DNA of 64,000 nt from Pirellula sp. (GTDB lineage: Bacteria; Planctomycetota; Planctomycetia; Pirellulales; PNKZ01), in the NCBI GenBank assembly GCA_013822735.1, contig PNKZ01000015.1, positions 79,065 through 143,064 of the forward strand, in the 5' to 3' direction. A program made the position numbers and the translations under genes. Below, one piece after another: positions 27,401 to 34,909 of the stretch. A model generated the notes under the pieces. The model worked only from the letters and a program-made list of their open reading frames with translations, was not told the origin of the DNA and searched no databases. How positions within the stretch are numbered: position 1 is the first letter of the stretch; every line of letters begins with the position of its first letter.

Positions 27401-29550
27401 GCGACCTGCACTTGAGCGCCCCCGTTTCGGTCGTGCCCGGCGTTATGAATCTGCATCTCATGACCGGCGGAGGAGTCTCCGGCGCAGGCGCCATCACGGC
27501 GACGAATCTCGCCGTCGAAGCGTTCGGCGACGTCCGTCTCGACAACGCCAACGACGTCGTTCTGCTCGCCATTCACACCGGCGTCGGCAACGACATTTCC
27601 TATCGCGACACGAACGATTTCAGGCTCGACGACGTCGACGGCGTCGGCGGCATCGAAGCTCCGACGGGCAACGTCACTCTCGAAACTCCCACGTTGATGA
27701 CGCAAGGATTCTTCGGCAGCATCGTCGCCGGCGGACTGCAACTGCTTGGCGGCTCGGCCCAACTCGGCCTCATGACGAACGACGTCGACATCCTATCCGC
27801 CGATCTCGATGGCGCGCTGAACTTTGGCGACACTGACGATCTCGAAGTCGGTACGGTGCAAACGTTCGGCCCCGCGACCTCCGGTATTACGACGACGAAC
27901 GACGCCGTTTACCTCGCGTCCGGTCAAAACCTCTCCTTAAACGATTCCATCGTAGTCGGAGCGGCGCAGGTCAACCTGCGGTCCGATTTCGGCGCGATCG
28001 ACAGCATCGGCGCGGCGTCGGTAAAGATCGAAGCCTCAATCCTTGGCTTATGGGCCGCTCAGGGAATCGGCGTCACGCAGGCCCTGAAGACCGACGTCGC
28101 GACGCTCGCTGCCTCGAACGCTCTCTTTTCTCCGCCGAAGACGAGCGGAATCCGCATCGACGATGTCTCCGGCGGACTGCTCACCCTGGGCACGGTCACC
28201 GATCCTGTACTCGGTCCGTTCTTCGACACGAGCGGGCTATTTAATCTCGGCCTGGGGGGCACCGTGCTTACCCATGTCGGCGAACTCATTGTCAATCAAC
28301 TCGTCTACGACGCCGGCGGCGGCATCACCCTCTCGACCACGGCCAACGGCGGCAACGACGATAATCTCATCGTCAACGCTCCTGTTATCCTCGGGTCGGA
28401 CGGAAACGGCGACATCACGTTCACAGCCGGAACGGATCTGCTCGTCAACAACACGGGCGTTTTTGACGACGTGCGCAACTTCGGCGCCGGCAGCATCGTC
28501 GGCGCCGCCGGTCGCGACGTCGTACTCGGCCCCGACGTTCGCATTCGTAGCCTCACCGGCGCCATCGTCGGCATTCCGCCGCTCTTGGAGAACGTCTCGG
28601 CGCCGCAAATCGCCAACACGGGCGACGGCTCGGTGACGTTCGACTTCGGCCGGAACGACGAGTTTCACTTCACGGTCGTCGTCGACTGGGCCGACGGCGT
28701 CGTCGACACGATCGAATTGAACCAACCCGCTCGCGCGACGGCGACCGCCTTCCATACCTACACGGGCAATCCCAATACGGTCGACCCCGCAGCACCGATC
28801 CCGGTCACGCTTGTCCTGCGAAGTGATGCGCTGATTCGCTTTACGGGCTACGAAACTACAACGTCGCAAATCCTGCTCACGTTTCCGGGCGACGGTGTGA
28901 AGAACGTGCGAATTGACACGACCATAAAGGTGCGGCATCTCACGGCCGAACCGCCCCAACGTATCACCGCTACGTCGCAACAATCCGCGCCGGTGCAGAT
29001 CCAATCCAACGTCTACAACTCCGGCGGTGCCGCGCTGCAATCTTCGGAGACCGCGGCCCGCGTTGTGATCCTCCGCGAAGTGCTTCCCGACGGCCGAGAA
29101 GGGAGCGCCGTGCGATTCCCGCAAACGGCGCTCGACGACCTCCCCGCGCTCTTTAAAAAGCTTCGCAACGGCCGCTACCGCGTTTATCTCTTCGAACCGG
29201 AGACGCAGACGTTGCGCACCGTGCTCGAGGTCGACGTGCGCGAAGGGAAACCCGCCGTGCCGGCTGCCGGCGGCGACACGGAAGCCGACCCTGCCGACGG
29301 CGCATATGTCTCGCCCCCCGCAGGCGACGACTTTGACTCCGACCCGCCGGGAGGATCACAGTCCGCGGACGCGGCGCAGCAGTCGACTTCGCACGCCGCC
29401 GCCCTTTCCGCAGCAACCGCGGGCATCGGCCTTGCATTGGCCGCGAGCGACGAATCGTGGAGCCGCCGCGTCGATGCGGCGCTCTCGCAGTTTCGCAAGT
29501 TCTCGCGCCTCCGCCCGCTGCCGACTCCGCGCCGTAAACTTCCCCGCTAA
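18421..29550 (+). CDS. Giant (3709 aa) surface/secreted protein with LEPR-XLL-like N-terminal motif, cadherin-like region, LamG-like domains and haemagglutinin-like beta repeats
   Basis: LTPSLQIRRLEERRVLSVD at the N terminus; cadherin-like FLINPVSGEIRVADGSLLDFETHPTWELTVEA; LamG-like GALDFDGVDDFAWFQDAAFDVGARGTLSFWVQMDN repeated; C-terminal hydrophobic segment and basic tail. Confidence 0.92.
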   Translation: MRQTLVTWLSGLIRPTPSRAARRRRRSLTPSLQIRRLEERRVLSVDVVDGQSLTIAENSKADTVVGTVAAANDPPAEPLTYSITAGNDSNAFLINPVSGEIRVADGSLLDFETHPTWELTVEAHANGDPTQRDSSVVTISLTDVSGPATANFTGNATLGASGNQLTLTSGGATLWTAGREDVTSLTILGSSAADHLVIDFTGGNPIPAGGIHYDGLDQPGGTVDSLELVGTFDHADYRYDDGHNGGIVVTQGVATGAIEYRNLEPLVNTGSAANIVFTLGAAADHVVLEEVTPGTLRLRSTDAVPTFETTTFTAPTTSLTLRTGDGNDTITVSPLTGSFSLTIDGEGDSNTLIVDQADAAVAAPTFTFAGFEFLQTASPDHAEALSGALDGGRGVVVTSPTGSLLSITGFPESTAGFDPALSLGRLLNPAIVAGTLGVNLPSSNVGTAVRSGVVVSWTGGQTLSDQAGDDFVIYESSSSTDGPDAAMVQVHIAGAGGGWTKWRYETADSRAPYGGVGTAGAFATAFDLADFGLTAGQSIDQIRYVNMTAADRMEGPGYERVTGDGVLVASGFVIPDDNGLTSNVLPDPGSFASFAYFGNATFDPDPLYFGALHPLATSGNSHNSDVIAVTTSTISTTRNGTAAPLINYSSISELDVNTRGGVDSVTIDVAAGLPATIRVDGGSPTSQDSLMVRGTTGAQSFALSGDAITTSATTIRVAGIESTTIDISMAGSGDTVAVDRSFALSGNAPKLQIVGGGTTDNDQLSVDTEYPTSSPAAAQNFTFGGVKFNQSSTPNQLSELGIGTLDGGYGAVITTRPLNSGSTPTFVPSPDVVTDVFNPSLSLGALWDHASATTPRYVSLPDGSNNGTGARGGIAISWDKGRSLTNVAGADFVIYESGDAGADAFMVQVHDADTGVWSQWVYHKASAPTAGVYATSFDLAADFGVAGSVDAIRIANLTAADRVVNASGEGTVVVGGGPGTFAPLDSTNTPFGAGGFDPDLLYFGVVPSLGNVTSRNDVVNVDANSVDVDGFMAVNYAGLKGLTVDTGGGADSIRATPSTDTAYTIQGDTPGISVNPGDRLVLDLSGVTAPVFTSTGIGAGTLASGNRAGISVTGIDSLGATAQMNVVVSEAANSVAGNTDAFNVSRNGASDEISVNGQLVLRVDREAVANLRVSGSDAADDQLTIDYSGGTPVPAGNITFAAGSGGTDLLRTTGGTVTTVTQTYANLTDGNTAIDADLVNYTGLESITDDLTATNRNFVYLATNNAINLGDDVSAAGRSQIVGDHGATTRFQNPTSALSLDAGPGDDVITLARLDTAFSASVTIRGGAGNDDIALDDNGRATVGGTVDWIKFPLAIDGGGQDEDRLTIDDTGSTRDKTYSVSNVQIGGAGVPAGAAVAVPGVVPNVNGTIDGTEWDQVPVAFDSGARPASGSQSILHFNFAANGGNTTADSTGNNNTGVLVEPPGPQFRVSQGRFGGALDFDGVDDFAWFQDAAFDVGARGTLSFWVQMDNVSGRNQFFEGPGNAGLEFQYRPDTGGQFYGRTTDIGGDAVIRAGGDASALGIWTNIQYVWDFSGLPGDTTAKMRIYVNGVESAYRAGTTPTDLTWAAVVNTVNGMMNVGRDPGDAARMFDGRMDDVAWFNSVLTAAERNAIRTVGVEVAQADTAGANASGRLNATAVAGGKLVAYWNLDDAPGTTNVAGDGGTSIVLHTTPPLAQFVAGGKFGGALDFDGLDSYATFQDPTFNVGERGTLSFWVQMDNVGRRNQFFEGPGNSGMEFQYRNSGNGQFYGRTQDNGDFVIRSGPDNGVAGVWTNIQYVWDFSGLPGDTSAKMRIYVNGVESSYLSNANPANSFTPQDLNWTAITNTVNGVMNVGRDPGDVTRAFDGRMDDIAWFNTVLTAAERNAIRAVGVEAAQGDTAGANASGRLNATAVAGGNLIAYWNLNDAPGTKIVPGDGGTSIVLKIGPQTEGAEFIAAGGPTLPSGGAPLNAVYFDGNKDFIRTSDSASLDFNKSQGSISFWVRPDQLTVDNSAANGYIALAEDSSQQIFVGISRQQDAGAAFGNADFFGRIVFSPFENTPASNQNIVVSNTRLTVGQWTQVTVTWDYATLSASIYINGALDSTVVNKTSNPAIWTQAAGNTGDWLFGADGKTQGHGLLGAMADIAVYGNTLRASEVQSLYQTGATDSGSFDLAGARGRFSWDANYVYGLIESYPAGPGTANGPFDNLELDLYINNGATLAARLDASVLVPVNNIAGSTVAPSGSDVQLYEFRIPISAINDGVKAFDPASGDFLRYHLRTIDGEVAGSGFDTRDTTLGWIVEPPITSDNLRRMDFAKSENFFGVGGRLNYTNFAHLTLNAGSGIDALTVVDSQIAPAATNPTRTFTLNTGGGADVVTIDSVDSAFRAAVSIDGEAGTDVVTINAPLALGSALSTGNLTVTAETIAMNAAVDTTAGTVGNVTFHVGGTLTIADTANITAGGDVLIDGTGATSTAGDITTFGDKITVATPATLTGDVTLTTSNGNVLFSGASPSVKGDYLLTIDAGNGDVTFNGAVGVHAAPTHLSGIDVTAGSLWFKSTVDVDDQGIDIDVTGTVRFDGAVTTTAGGTMTVTNGGILTINDAANLDLDGAFTQDGVGATDLFANITTTNDNIAFHAPLRLQDDVTFTTAGGDVGFQGATATINGTHQLNVNAFGGDVLFDGAIGAVAGGTRVGGILITSSGNVDFAAPASLASGGLDITASGAVNFNAAVDTTSGGTATIKNGGLLTIVDAADFTLDGAFAQTGVGQTSLAGDISTTNDAVSFNAGVTIATNAAGAVVIDTGTTGGNVTFNSTLDSTTAGIEDLRLNAIGHDVVFNGLVGGVKALGEITIDAARNLSINTGLTAVSLANAAGTGQTSFSGATHFTQDTSGTALTLNTPTIVSTASVTSDGGTFFITTDNLSIGAAFSVTSDGEINVVERTAGRDLELGGNTAGRLALDAAELAFITAKTLRIGDNLAGDLHLSAPVSVVPGVMNLHLMTGGGVSGAGAITATNLAVEAFGDVRLDNANDVVLLAIHTGVGNDISYRDTNDFRLDDVDGVGGIEAPTGNVTLETPTLMTQGFFGSIVAGGLQLLGGSAQLGLMTNDVDILSADLDGALNFGDTDDLEVGTVQTFGPATSGITTTNDAVYLASGQNLSLNDSIVVGAAQVNLRSDFGAIDSIGAASVKIEASILGLWAAQGIGVTQALKTDVATLAASNALFSPPKTSGIRIDDVSGGLLTLGTVTDPVLGPFFDTSGLFNLGLGGTVLTHVGELIVNQLVYDAGGGITLSTTANGGNDDNLIVNAPVILGSDGNGDITFTAGTDLLVNNTGVFDDVRNFGAGSIVGAAGRDVVLGPDVRIRSLTGAIVGIPPLLENVSAPQIANTGDGSVTFDFGRNDEFHFTVVVDWADGVVDTIELNQPARATATAFHTYTGNPNTVDPAAPIPVTLVLRSDALIRFTGYETTTSQILLTFPGDGVKNVRIDTTIKVRHLTAEPPQRITATSQQSAPVQIQSNVYNSGGAALQSSETAARVVILREVLPDGREGSAVRFPQTALDDLPALFKKLRNGRYRVYLFEPETQTLRTVLEVDVREGKPAVPAAGGDTEADPADGAYVSPPAGDDFDSDPPGGSQSADAAQQSTSHAAALSAATAGIGLALAASDESWSRRVDAALSQFRKFSRLRPLPTPRRKLPR
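22640..24990 (+). repeat. Three LamG-like domain copies within the giant gene, two nearly identical
   Basis: GALDFDGxDxxAxFQDxxFxVGxRGTLSFWVQMDNVxxRNQFFEGPGNxGxEFQYR appears twice (about 22.85 and 23.59 kb). A third divergent copy (YFDGNKDFIRTSDSASLDF...ISFWVRPDQL) is at about 24.39 kb. Confidence 0.85.
25754..26960 (+). repeat. About 150-aa beta-strand-rich repeats (3 copies) within the giant gene
   Basis: AVDTTAGTVGNVTFHVGGTLTIAD / AVTTTAGGTMTVTNGGILTIND / AVDTTSGGTATIKNGGLLTIVD, each followed by DGxGAT..L.GxITTxND-like segments, about 450 bp apart. Confidence 0.8.
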
Positions 29551-29568
29551 ACATCGCTTGAAAGCTCT

Positions 29569-32500
29569 ATGATCCTCTGTCCCGCTTGCAACCAAACTTC
29601 GACCGTCGCCGATCAAGCGACAGGCCGCTGCGCGCATTGCGGGGCCGCTCTACCCGTCGAAAAGCCCGGTACCGTGGCCGACGTGCGGATTGATCAAACG
29701 TGCGAGTTCGACTCCATCGACCCGGCTGTTGCCGCCGAGGCTCCTTTAGAACCCAAGTCCGGCACCGTTCACGAGGTCCACGGTCTGCAGACCGCCGAAT
29801 TCGACGCGGTATTTCTCGACGATGCCCCGAAATCGCCGCCGGTCGCGGCGCCGTCCGAAGCGCCGAGTGAACCGAAGTCCGGCACCGTGCACGAGGTACA
29901 CGGTTTGCAGACGGCCGAATTCGACGCCGTGTTTCTCGACGACGCCCCTTCGTCGCCACCATCCGCCGCCAAGACCGATGCGCCGCCGGAATCGAAACCC
30001 GGCACCGTGCATGACGTGCACGGATTGCAAACCGCTGAGTTCGGAACGCTCTTCGGAGAAGAAGGGGCCGACAGCTCGGCGTCGTCGAGCGGCACGCCGG
30101 CATCGTTACCTCCGCTGCCGCCTAAGCCCCCGTCGGTCGTCGGCCGCCGTACGGTCGACAACGCGAACATTGCACAGACTTACGATTCCGACGAAATCGG
30201 CTCGAGCCTCGTCGAACAACTTTCCATGGCCTGGGGCGGCGAGATCGAAGACGGGCCGAGCCCGCACGTCACGATCAAAGGAAAAGAAGTCACTCGCACG
30301 CGCAGCGATCAAACGCTCGTCATCAATTCCCGCGCCGTGCGCGATTCCGCCAAACCGCTGGCGCCCAATACGAAAACGCCGGCGACCTTGGCCGACTATG
30401 AGCTGTTGAGCCTGCTCGGCGAAGGAGGCATGGGCGTCGTCTACACGGCTCGCCAAGCCTCGATCGACCGGACCGTCGCGGTGAAGATGCTCAAGCCGGG
30501 GCACTCCAAAAACCGCGACCTGCAACAGAAGTTTCTCGCGGAAGCGGTCGTCACGGGCGATCTCGACCATCCGAACATCGTACCGATGTACGATCTCGGC
30601 AAGAACGAATCGGGCGACCTGTTCTATGCGATGAAGCGCGTGCAAGGCACCCCTTGGAACAAGGCGATTGCCGCCAAGTCGCAGTCGGAGAACGTCGAAA
30701 TTCTGCTAAAGGCGGCGGATGCCGTGGCCTTCGCGCACTCGCGCGGCGTGATCCACCGGGATCTGAAGCCGGAAAACATCATGCTAGGCGAGTTCGGCGA
30801 AGTGCTCGTTATGGATTGGGGACTCGCCTATTCGACTGCGGCATTCCGTAAGTCGGCAAGCATCACGCAGTCGTCGAGCATGGGAGGCAGCCCCGCCTAC
30901 ATGGCTCCGGAAATGGCGACCGGCCCTATCGATCGCGTGACCTTTTCGAGCGACATCTACCTCCTCGGCGCGATTCTCTACGAGATCCTTACCGGACGCC
31001 CGCCGCATTCCGGCGGTAACGTGACGAAATGCCTCATGGCGGCGGCGCGGAACGACATCGTGCCGACCGACAAAACCGGCGAGTTGGTCGATGTGGCTCG
31101 CCGCGCCATGGCCACGCATCCGATCGACCGCTATCGCACCGTCGCCGCGTTCCAGGCGGCGATTCGCGAGTGTCTCGCGCATTCCGAAAGCTTATCGCTC
31201 GCGCATCGCGCCGAACAAGAACTCGCCAAAGCCCGCGACATCGGCGACTATCAGAACTACTCGCGCGCGCTGTTCGGGTACGAAGAAGCCTACGCGCTTT
31301 GGAACGAGAACGAACGCGCCCAAATCGGCATTCGCACCGCCCGACTCGCCTATGCTTCGGCGGCGTACGAGAAGGGAGACTTCGAACTCGCCGCCGGCTT
31401 GCTCGACCGCACCCTTCCCGAACATGTGGCCCTCGGCGACCAAATTCGCAAAGGCCAGGAAGAGCGCGAAGCCCGCAAAGTACGCTTGCGCCGGGCTAAG
31501 CGATTCGTCGCCGGTCTCGCTGCCGCGGTGTTCGTCATCGCGGGCGTCGCCTATTTCGGCATTCGAGCACAGCGCGACCGCGCACGCGACGCCGAGCATC
31601 AAGCCCTCGTCGAGGCGGAAAATGCTCGCATCGCCGAAGGACGCGCGGTCGTCGAAGCGGCAAATGCGCGCACCGCCGAGGGTAAAGCCGTCGTCGAAGC
31701 TGAAAATGCGCGTAAGGCGGAGAGCCGCGCCGTCGTAGAAGCTGAAAATGCTCGTAAAGCCGAAAGCCGCGCGGTCGTCGAAGCTGAAAATGCTCGCACC
31801 GCCGAAGGCAAGGCCAACGTCGCCCGCGACGAAGCGGTAAAATCGAAAGCCGCCGAAGAGTACGCGGCTTACGGCGCTCGCATCGGGCTGGCGGCGGCCC
31901 GTATTGAAGAGAACGCTTTTGCCAGCGCAGCGGAGCTTCTCGAAACCTGCCCGCCGGAGCTGCGCGACTGGGAATGGGGACGGCTCAAGTATCTCTGCGA
32001 TCGCAGCAAACTTACGGTCAAGACTAACGCACCTCTTAACGGGGTCGCCGTCGATCCGCAAAAGAACCGCGCAGCCGTCGGCGGCTGGAACGGCACGCTC
32101 CGCACCGTTGCTCTGAACGACGGCAAGCTCTCCGCTCCGTTACCCTACACCGGTATGATCAACGCCGTTGCGTTCGGTCCACAAGGCGGAGTCCTGGCCG
32201 TCGGAGGCGCCGATCCCAAGGCGTTCGTTGCCATCTATGGTGATGCCGACGGTGACGGTGCAAAATCACGCGTATTTGCCGGCCATACAAAGCCGGTTCT
32301 CTCGCTCTCGTTCAACCGCGCCGGAGATCGCCTCGTCACCGGCTCGGCCGACGGCACGGCCCGGCTCTGGGATGTGGCTGCAGGCGCTGAACTGCGACTC
32401 CTCCGCGGTCACGCCTCGGGCGTGGAATCGGTCGCCTTCTCGCCTGACGAGCAAACGATCGTCACTGCGGGGGCCGACGGCACCGCCATCGTTTGGCCGC

Positions 32501-34812
32501 TCGCCGAGAACAATGCGGCGGATGCCGTCACCGAAGTGCGCGCGATGCTCGCCCATCGCGGTCCGGTGCATGCCGTGGCCTTTGCTCCGGACGGGCGCAC
32601 GGTCGCTTCCGCAGGCGCCGACGAACGCGTGCTCTTGTGGCAAGCTGCGGACGTTCGGCCGTATCGCCTAGCCGAAGTGTTCGCCGAGAATCCGCCCGCG
32701 CCGCCGACAGTACGCGAATTCGTCGGCCACCGCGGGCCGGTACTGTCCGTCGCCTTTTCGCCCGACGGCACGCGGCTCGCCAGTTGCGGCGTCGACAACG
32801 CGGTGCTGGTTTGGGACGTCGTCGCCGGTAAGTTGCTGAAAACCATGCGCGGCCATGCAGGACAAGTCCGCGCCGTCCGGTTCCTTGCCGACAACCGCTC
32901 CCTGGTCTCCGTCGGTTACGACGGCCTGCTCAAGCTCTGGGACGTCGATGAATACAACGAATCGGTCGCCGTACGCCCGAGCGTTATTTCCGGCCATGCC
33001 GACGCGGTGCTGTCCGCGGACTTTGCTCCCGATGAAAAATCGATCGTCACGGCGAGCCGCGATCGAACGGCGCGCATCACGGCCGTATCCGCCTCCGACG
33101 CCCAACCGATCGGCGCTTCGGAAGTGCTCGCCGAAGGACACGAGTACCTAACGTCGTCGGCCGCCGTCACCCCCGACGGCCTTACGCTCGTCACTGCCGC
33201 CGTCGACGGCACGACGCGTATTTGGGATCTCCGTTCCGGCGTAGAACGAGCCATCCTTTCCGGCACCGGCCGCGCTGCCGTGTTGGCAGTCTCCGCCGAC
33301 GGCCGCCTCGCGCTCACCGGCGACTCCGCCCGCGGCGCACAACTTTGGAACTTGGCTGATGGAGCGCTAGTTCGCACTCTCCCTTCCCATCGTACGGAAG
33401 TTTCGGCCGTGGCGATTTCCCCCGACGGCTCGATACTTTGCACGGCGGAAGGGAGCGGACGCGTCAACGCCTATCGCACTGCCGACGGTACCTCGCTCTG
33501 GAGCGAACTGCGTCACTCGCGACGCATTACCGGCTTACTTTTCACGTCCGACGGCAAGCAACTTCTCACGGCGTCGCTCGACAACACCGTGGGCCGCTTC
33601 CACGCCGCCGACGGCGCCGAACTCCGTCCGCTGATCTGGAAGCACCCCTCCGGCGTGACGTCGCTCGCCGCGATCGGCACGAAGCAAGCCGCCACGACAT
33701 GCGAAGACGGCCGTGTGCGGCTTTGGACGATCGCCTCCGGCGATGAGCCCTACACGCTGACGCTTCCGGCAGCCAAATATGCGTCGACTTGTTGCACGCC
33801 CGACGGGCGATATCTCGCCGCCGTCGATCCGCAGACACGCCAAGTGCGGCTCTACGATGTGCAAGAAAAGAAAGAGCTGAGTGACCCGGGCAAACAAGCC
33901 GCCGCGGATCGAATCGTCGCTCCGTGGCTCGACGGAGCGACGCAAGACGCACTGATCTGGTCGGCCGTGTTTACGCCCGACGGCGCAAGCCTAGTTACGG
34001 TCGGCGGCAATGAAGCGCTACTATGGGACCGCGCAACGGGAACGCGCCGCCAAACGTTTCGGCCGCACGGCGCGATCGCCGGCGTCGCATATTCCCCCGA
34101 CGGCCGCGAGGTCGCCACCGCCGGCTGGGACGGCGCCGTAAAAATCTGGGATGTCGCCGCCGGTCGCGCAGTGCGAAAATTGCAAGGAAATCACACCGGC
34201 GCCGTGAACAGTATCGCCTACTCGCGCGACGGCCGCCGCCTGCTTACGGCCGGCAACGACCGCACGGCCCGTCTCTGGGACGCCGCGACCGGCAAGGAGC
34301 TCGCTTCGTTCGCGGGACACGCGCAGCGCGTACTTCATGCATCGTTCGACTCCGACGGCAAACGCATCGTCACGGCGTCGGCCGACGGTACCGCGCGCAT
34401 TTGGGACGTTGCAACCGGCACGTCCTTGTATGAACTCGTCGGTCACGGACGCGCCGTGCTCTCGGCCGAGTTCTCGCGCGACGGCAAACACGTCGTCACA
34501 GCAGGAGCCGACGATACGGCTCGCGTGTGGACTACCGCCGACGGCAAACTTCTGGAGACGCTGACCGGTCACACGGCTCCGGTCACGTCGGCGTCGTTCT
34601 CGGTCGACGGGCGTCGAGTGGTCACCGGTTCTCGCGATTCCGGTGTGAAGCTTTGGGACGTGACCAACGCCAAAGAGCTCCTGTCGCTCAAGGGGCACAC
34701 GTCCGAAGTGAACGTTGTTCGCTTTTCCCCGTCCGGAAGCACGATCCTCTCGGCCGGAGCCGACGGTACGGCGATTCTCTGGCCGACGGCTCCCTGGGAA
34801 GCGGCGAAATAG
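29569..34812 (+). CDS. Membrane Ser/Thr protein kinase with N-terminal zinc ribbon and about 21 C-terminal WD40 repeats
   Basis: CPAC...CAHC ribbon; kinase motifs LLGEGGMGVVY, VAVKML, VIHRDLKPENIML, VMDWGLA, APEM; single TM FVAGLAAAVFVIAGVAYFGI; many GH...WD repeats. Confidence 0.93.
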   Translation: MILCPACNQTSTVADQATGRCAHCGAALPVEKPGTVADVRIDQTCEFDSIDPAVAAEAPLEPKSGTVHEVHGLQTAEFDAVFLDDAPKSPPVAAPSEAPSEPKSGTVHEVHGLQTAEFDAVFLDDAPSSPPSAAKTDAPPESKPGTVHDVHGLQTAEFGTLFGEEGADSSASSSGTPASLPPLPPKPPSVVGRRTVDNANIAQTYDSDEIGSSLVEQLSMAWGGEIEDGPSPHVTIKGKEVTRTRSDQTLVINSRAVRDSAKPLAPNTKTPATLADYELLSLLGEGGMGVVYTARQASIDRTVAVKMLKPGHSKNRDLQQKFLAEAVVTGDLDHPNIVPMYDLGKNESGDLFYAMKRVQGTPWNKAIAAKSQSENVEILLKAADAVAFAHSRGVIHRDLKPENIMLGEFGEVLVMDWGLAYSTAAFRKSASITQSSSMGGSPAYMAPEMATGPIDRVTFSSDIYLLGAILYEILTGRPPHSGGNVTKCLMAAARNDIVPTDKTGELVDVARRAMATHPIDRYRTVAAFQAAIRECLAHSESLSLAHRAEQELAKARDIGDYQNYSRALFGYEEAYALWNENERAQIGIRTARLAYASAAYEKGDFELAAGLLDRTLPEHVALGDQIRKGQEEREARKVRLRRAKRFVAGLAAAVFVIAGVAYFGIRAQRDRARDAEHQALVEAENARIAEGRAVVEAANARTAEGKAVVEAENARKAESRAVVEAENARKAESRAVVEAENARTAEGKANVARDEAVKSKAAEEYAAYGARIGLAAARIEENAFASAAELLETCPPELRDWEWGRLKYLCDRSKLTVKTNAPLNGVAVDPQKNRAAVGGWNGTLRTVALNDGKLSAPLPYTGMINAVAFGPQGGVLAVGGADPKAFVAIYGDADGDGAKSRVFAGHTKPVLSLSFNRAGDRLVTGSADGTARLWDVAAGAELRLLRGHASGVESVAFSPDEQTIVTAGADGTAIVWPLAENNAADAVTEVRAMLAHRGPVHAVAFAPDGRTVASAGADERVLLWQAADVRPYRLAEVFAENPPAPPTVREFVGHRGPVLSVAFSPDGTRLASCGVDNAVLVWDVVAGKLLKTMRGHAGQVRAVRFLADNRSLVSVGYDGLLKLWDVDEYNESVAVRPSVISGHADAVLSADFAPDEKSIVTASRDRTARITAVSASDAQPIGASEVLAEGHEYLTSSAAVTPDGLTLVTAAVDGTTRIWDLRSGVERAILSGTGRAAVLAVSADGRLALTGDSARGAQLWNLADGALVRTLPSHRTEVSAVAISPDGSILCTAEGSGRVNAYRTADGTSLWSELRHSRRITGLLFTSDGKQLLTASLDNTVGRFHAADGAELRPLIWKHPSGVTSLAAIGTKQAATTCEDGRVRLWTIASGDEPYTLTLPAAKYASTCCTPDGRYLAAVDPQTRQVRLYDVQEKKELSDPGKQAAADRIVAPWLDGATQDALIWSAVFTPDGASLVTVGGNEALLWDRATGTRRQTFRPHGAIAGVAYSPDGREVATAGWDGAVKIWDVAAGRAVRKLQGNHTGAVNSIAYSRDGRRLLTAGNDRTARLWDAATGKELASFAGHAQRVLHASFDSDGKRIVTASADGTARIWDVATGTSLYELVGHGRAVLSAEFSRDGKHVVTAGADDTARVWTTADGKLLETLTGHTAPVTSASFSVDGRRVVTGSRDSGVKLWDVTNAKELLSLKGHTSEVNVVRFSPSGSTILSAGADGTAILWPTAPWEAAK
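29755..30066 (+). repeat. 120-bp (40-aa) in-frame tandem repeat, 3 copies, in the kinase N terminus
   Basis: KSGTVHEVHGLQTAEFDAVFLDDAP / KSGTVHEVHGLQTAEFDAVFLDDAP / KPGTVHDVHGLQTAEFGTLFGEEGA. Confidence 0.9.
31609..31818 (+). repeat. 42-bp (14-aa) tandem repeat x5, coiled-coil-like linker after the TM segment
   Basis: VEAENARIAEGRAV VEAANARTAEGKAV VEAENARKAESRAV VEAENARKAESRAV VEAENARTAEGKAN. Confidence 0.9.
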
Positions 34813-34909
34813 CGTCTCCCCTTCGCTTCCAGGAACAACTGCCGGTTCCCGGTGTTCCATCCGGTGTGCGTTCGCGATTCCTGCCGCCGCACCCCTTCGG
34901 AGCACCTAC

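Noticed and set aside
19747-27572. Several long minus-strand ORFs (e.g. 19747-21189, 22516-23865, 25156-26373, 26463-27572) inside the giant gene
   Set aside because: They mirror the codon bias of the repetitive giant gene, with no recognisable domains or independent start context.
31609-31818. 42-bp repeats as a CRISPR-like array
   Set aside because: In-frame tandem coding repeats without unique spacers.
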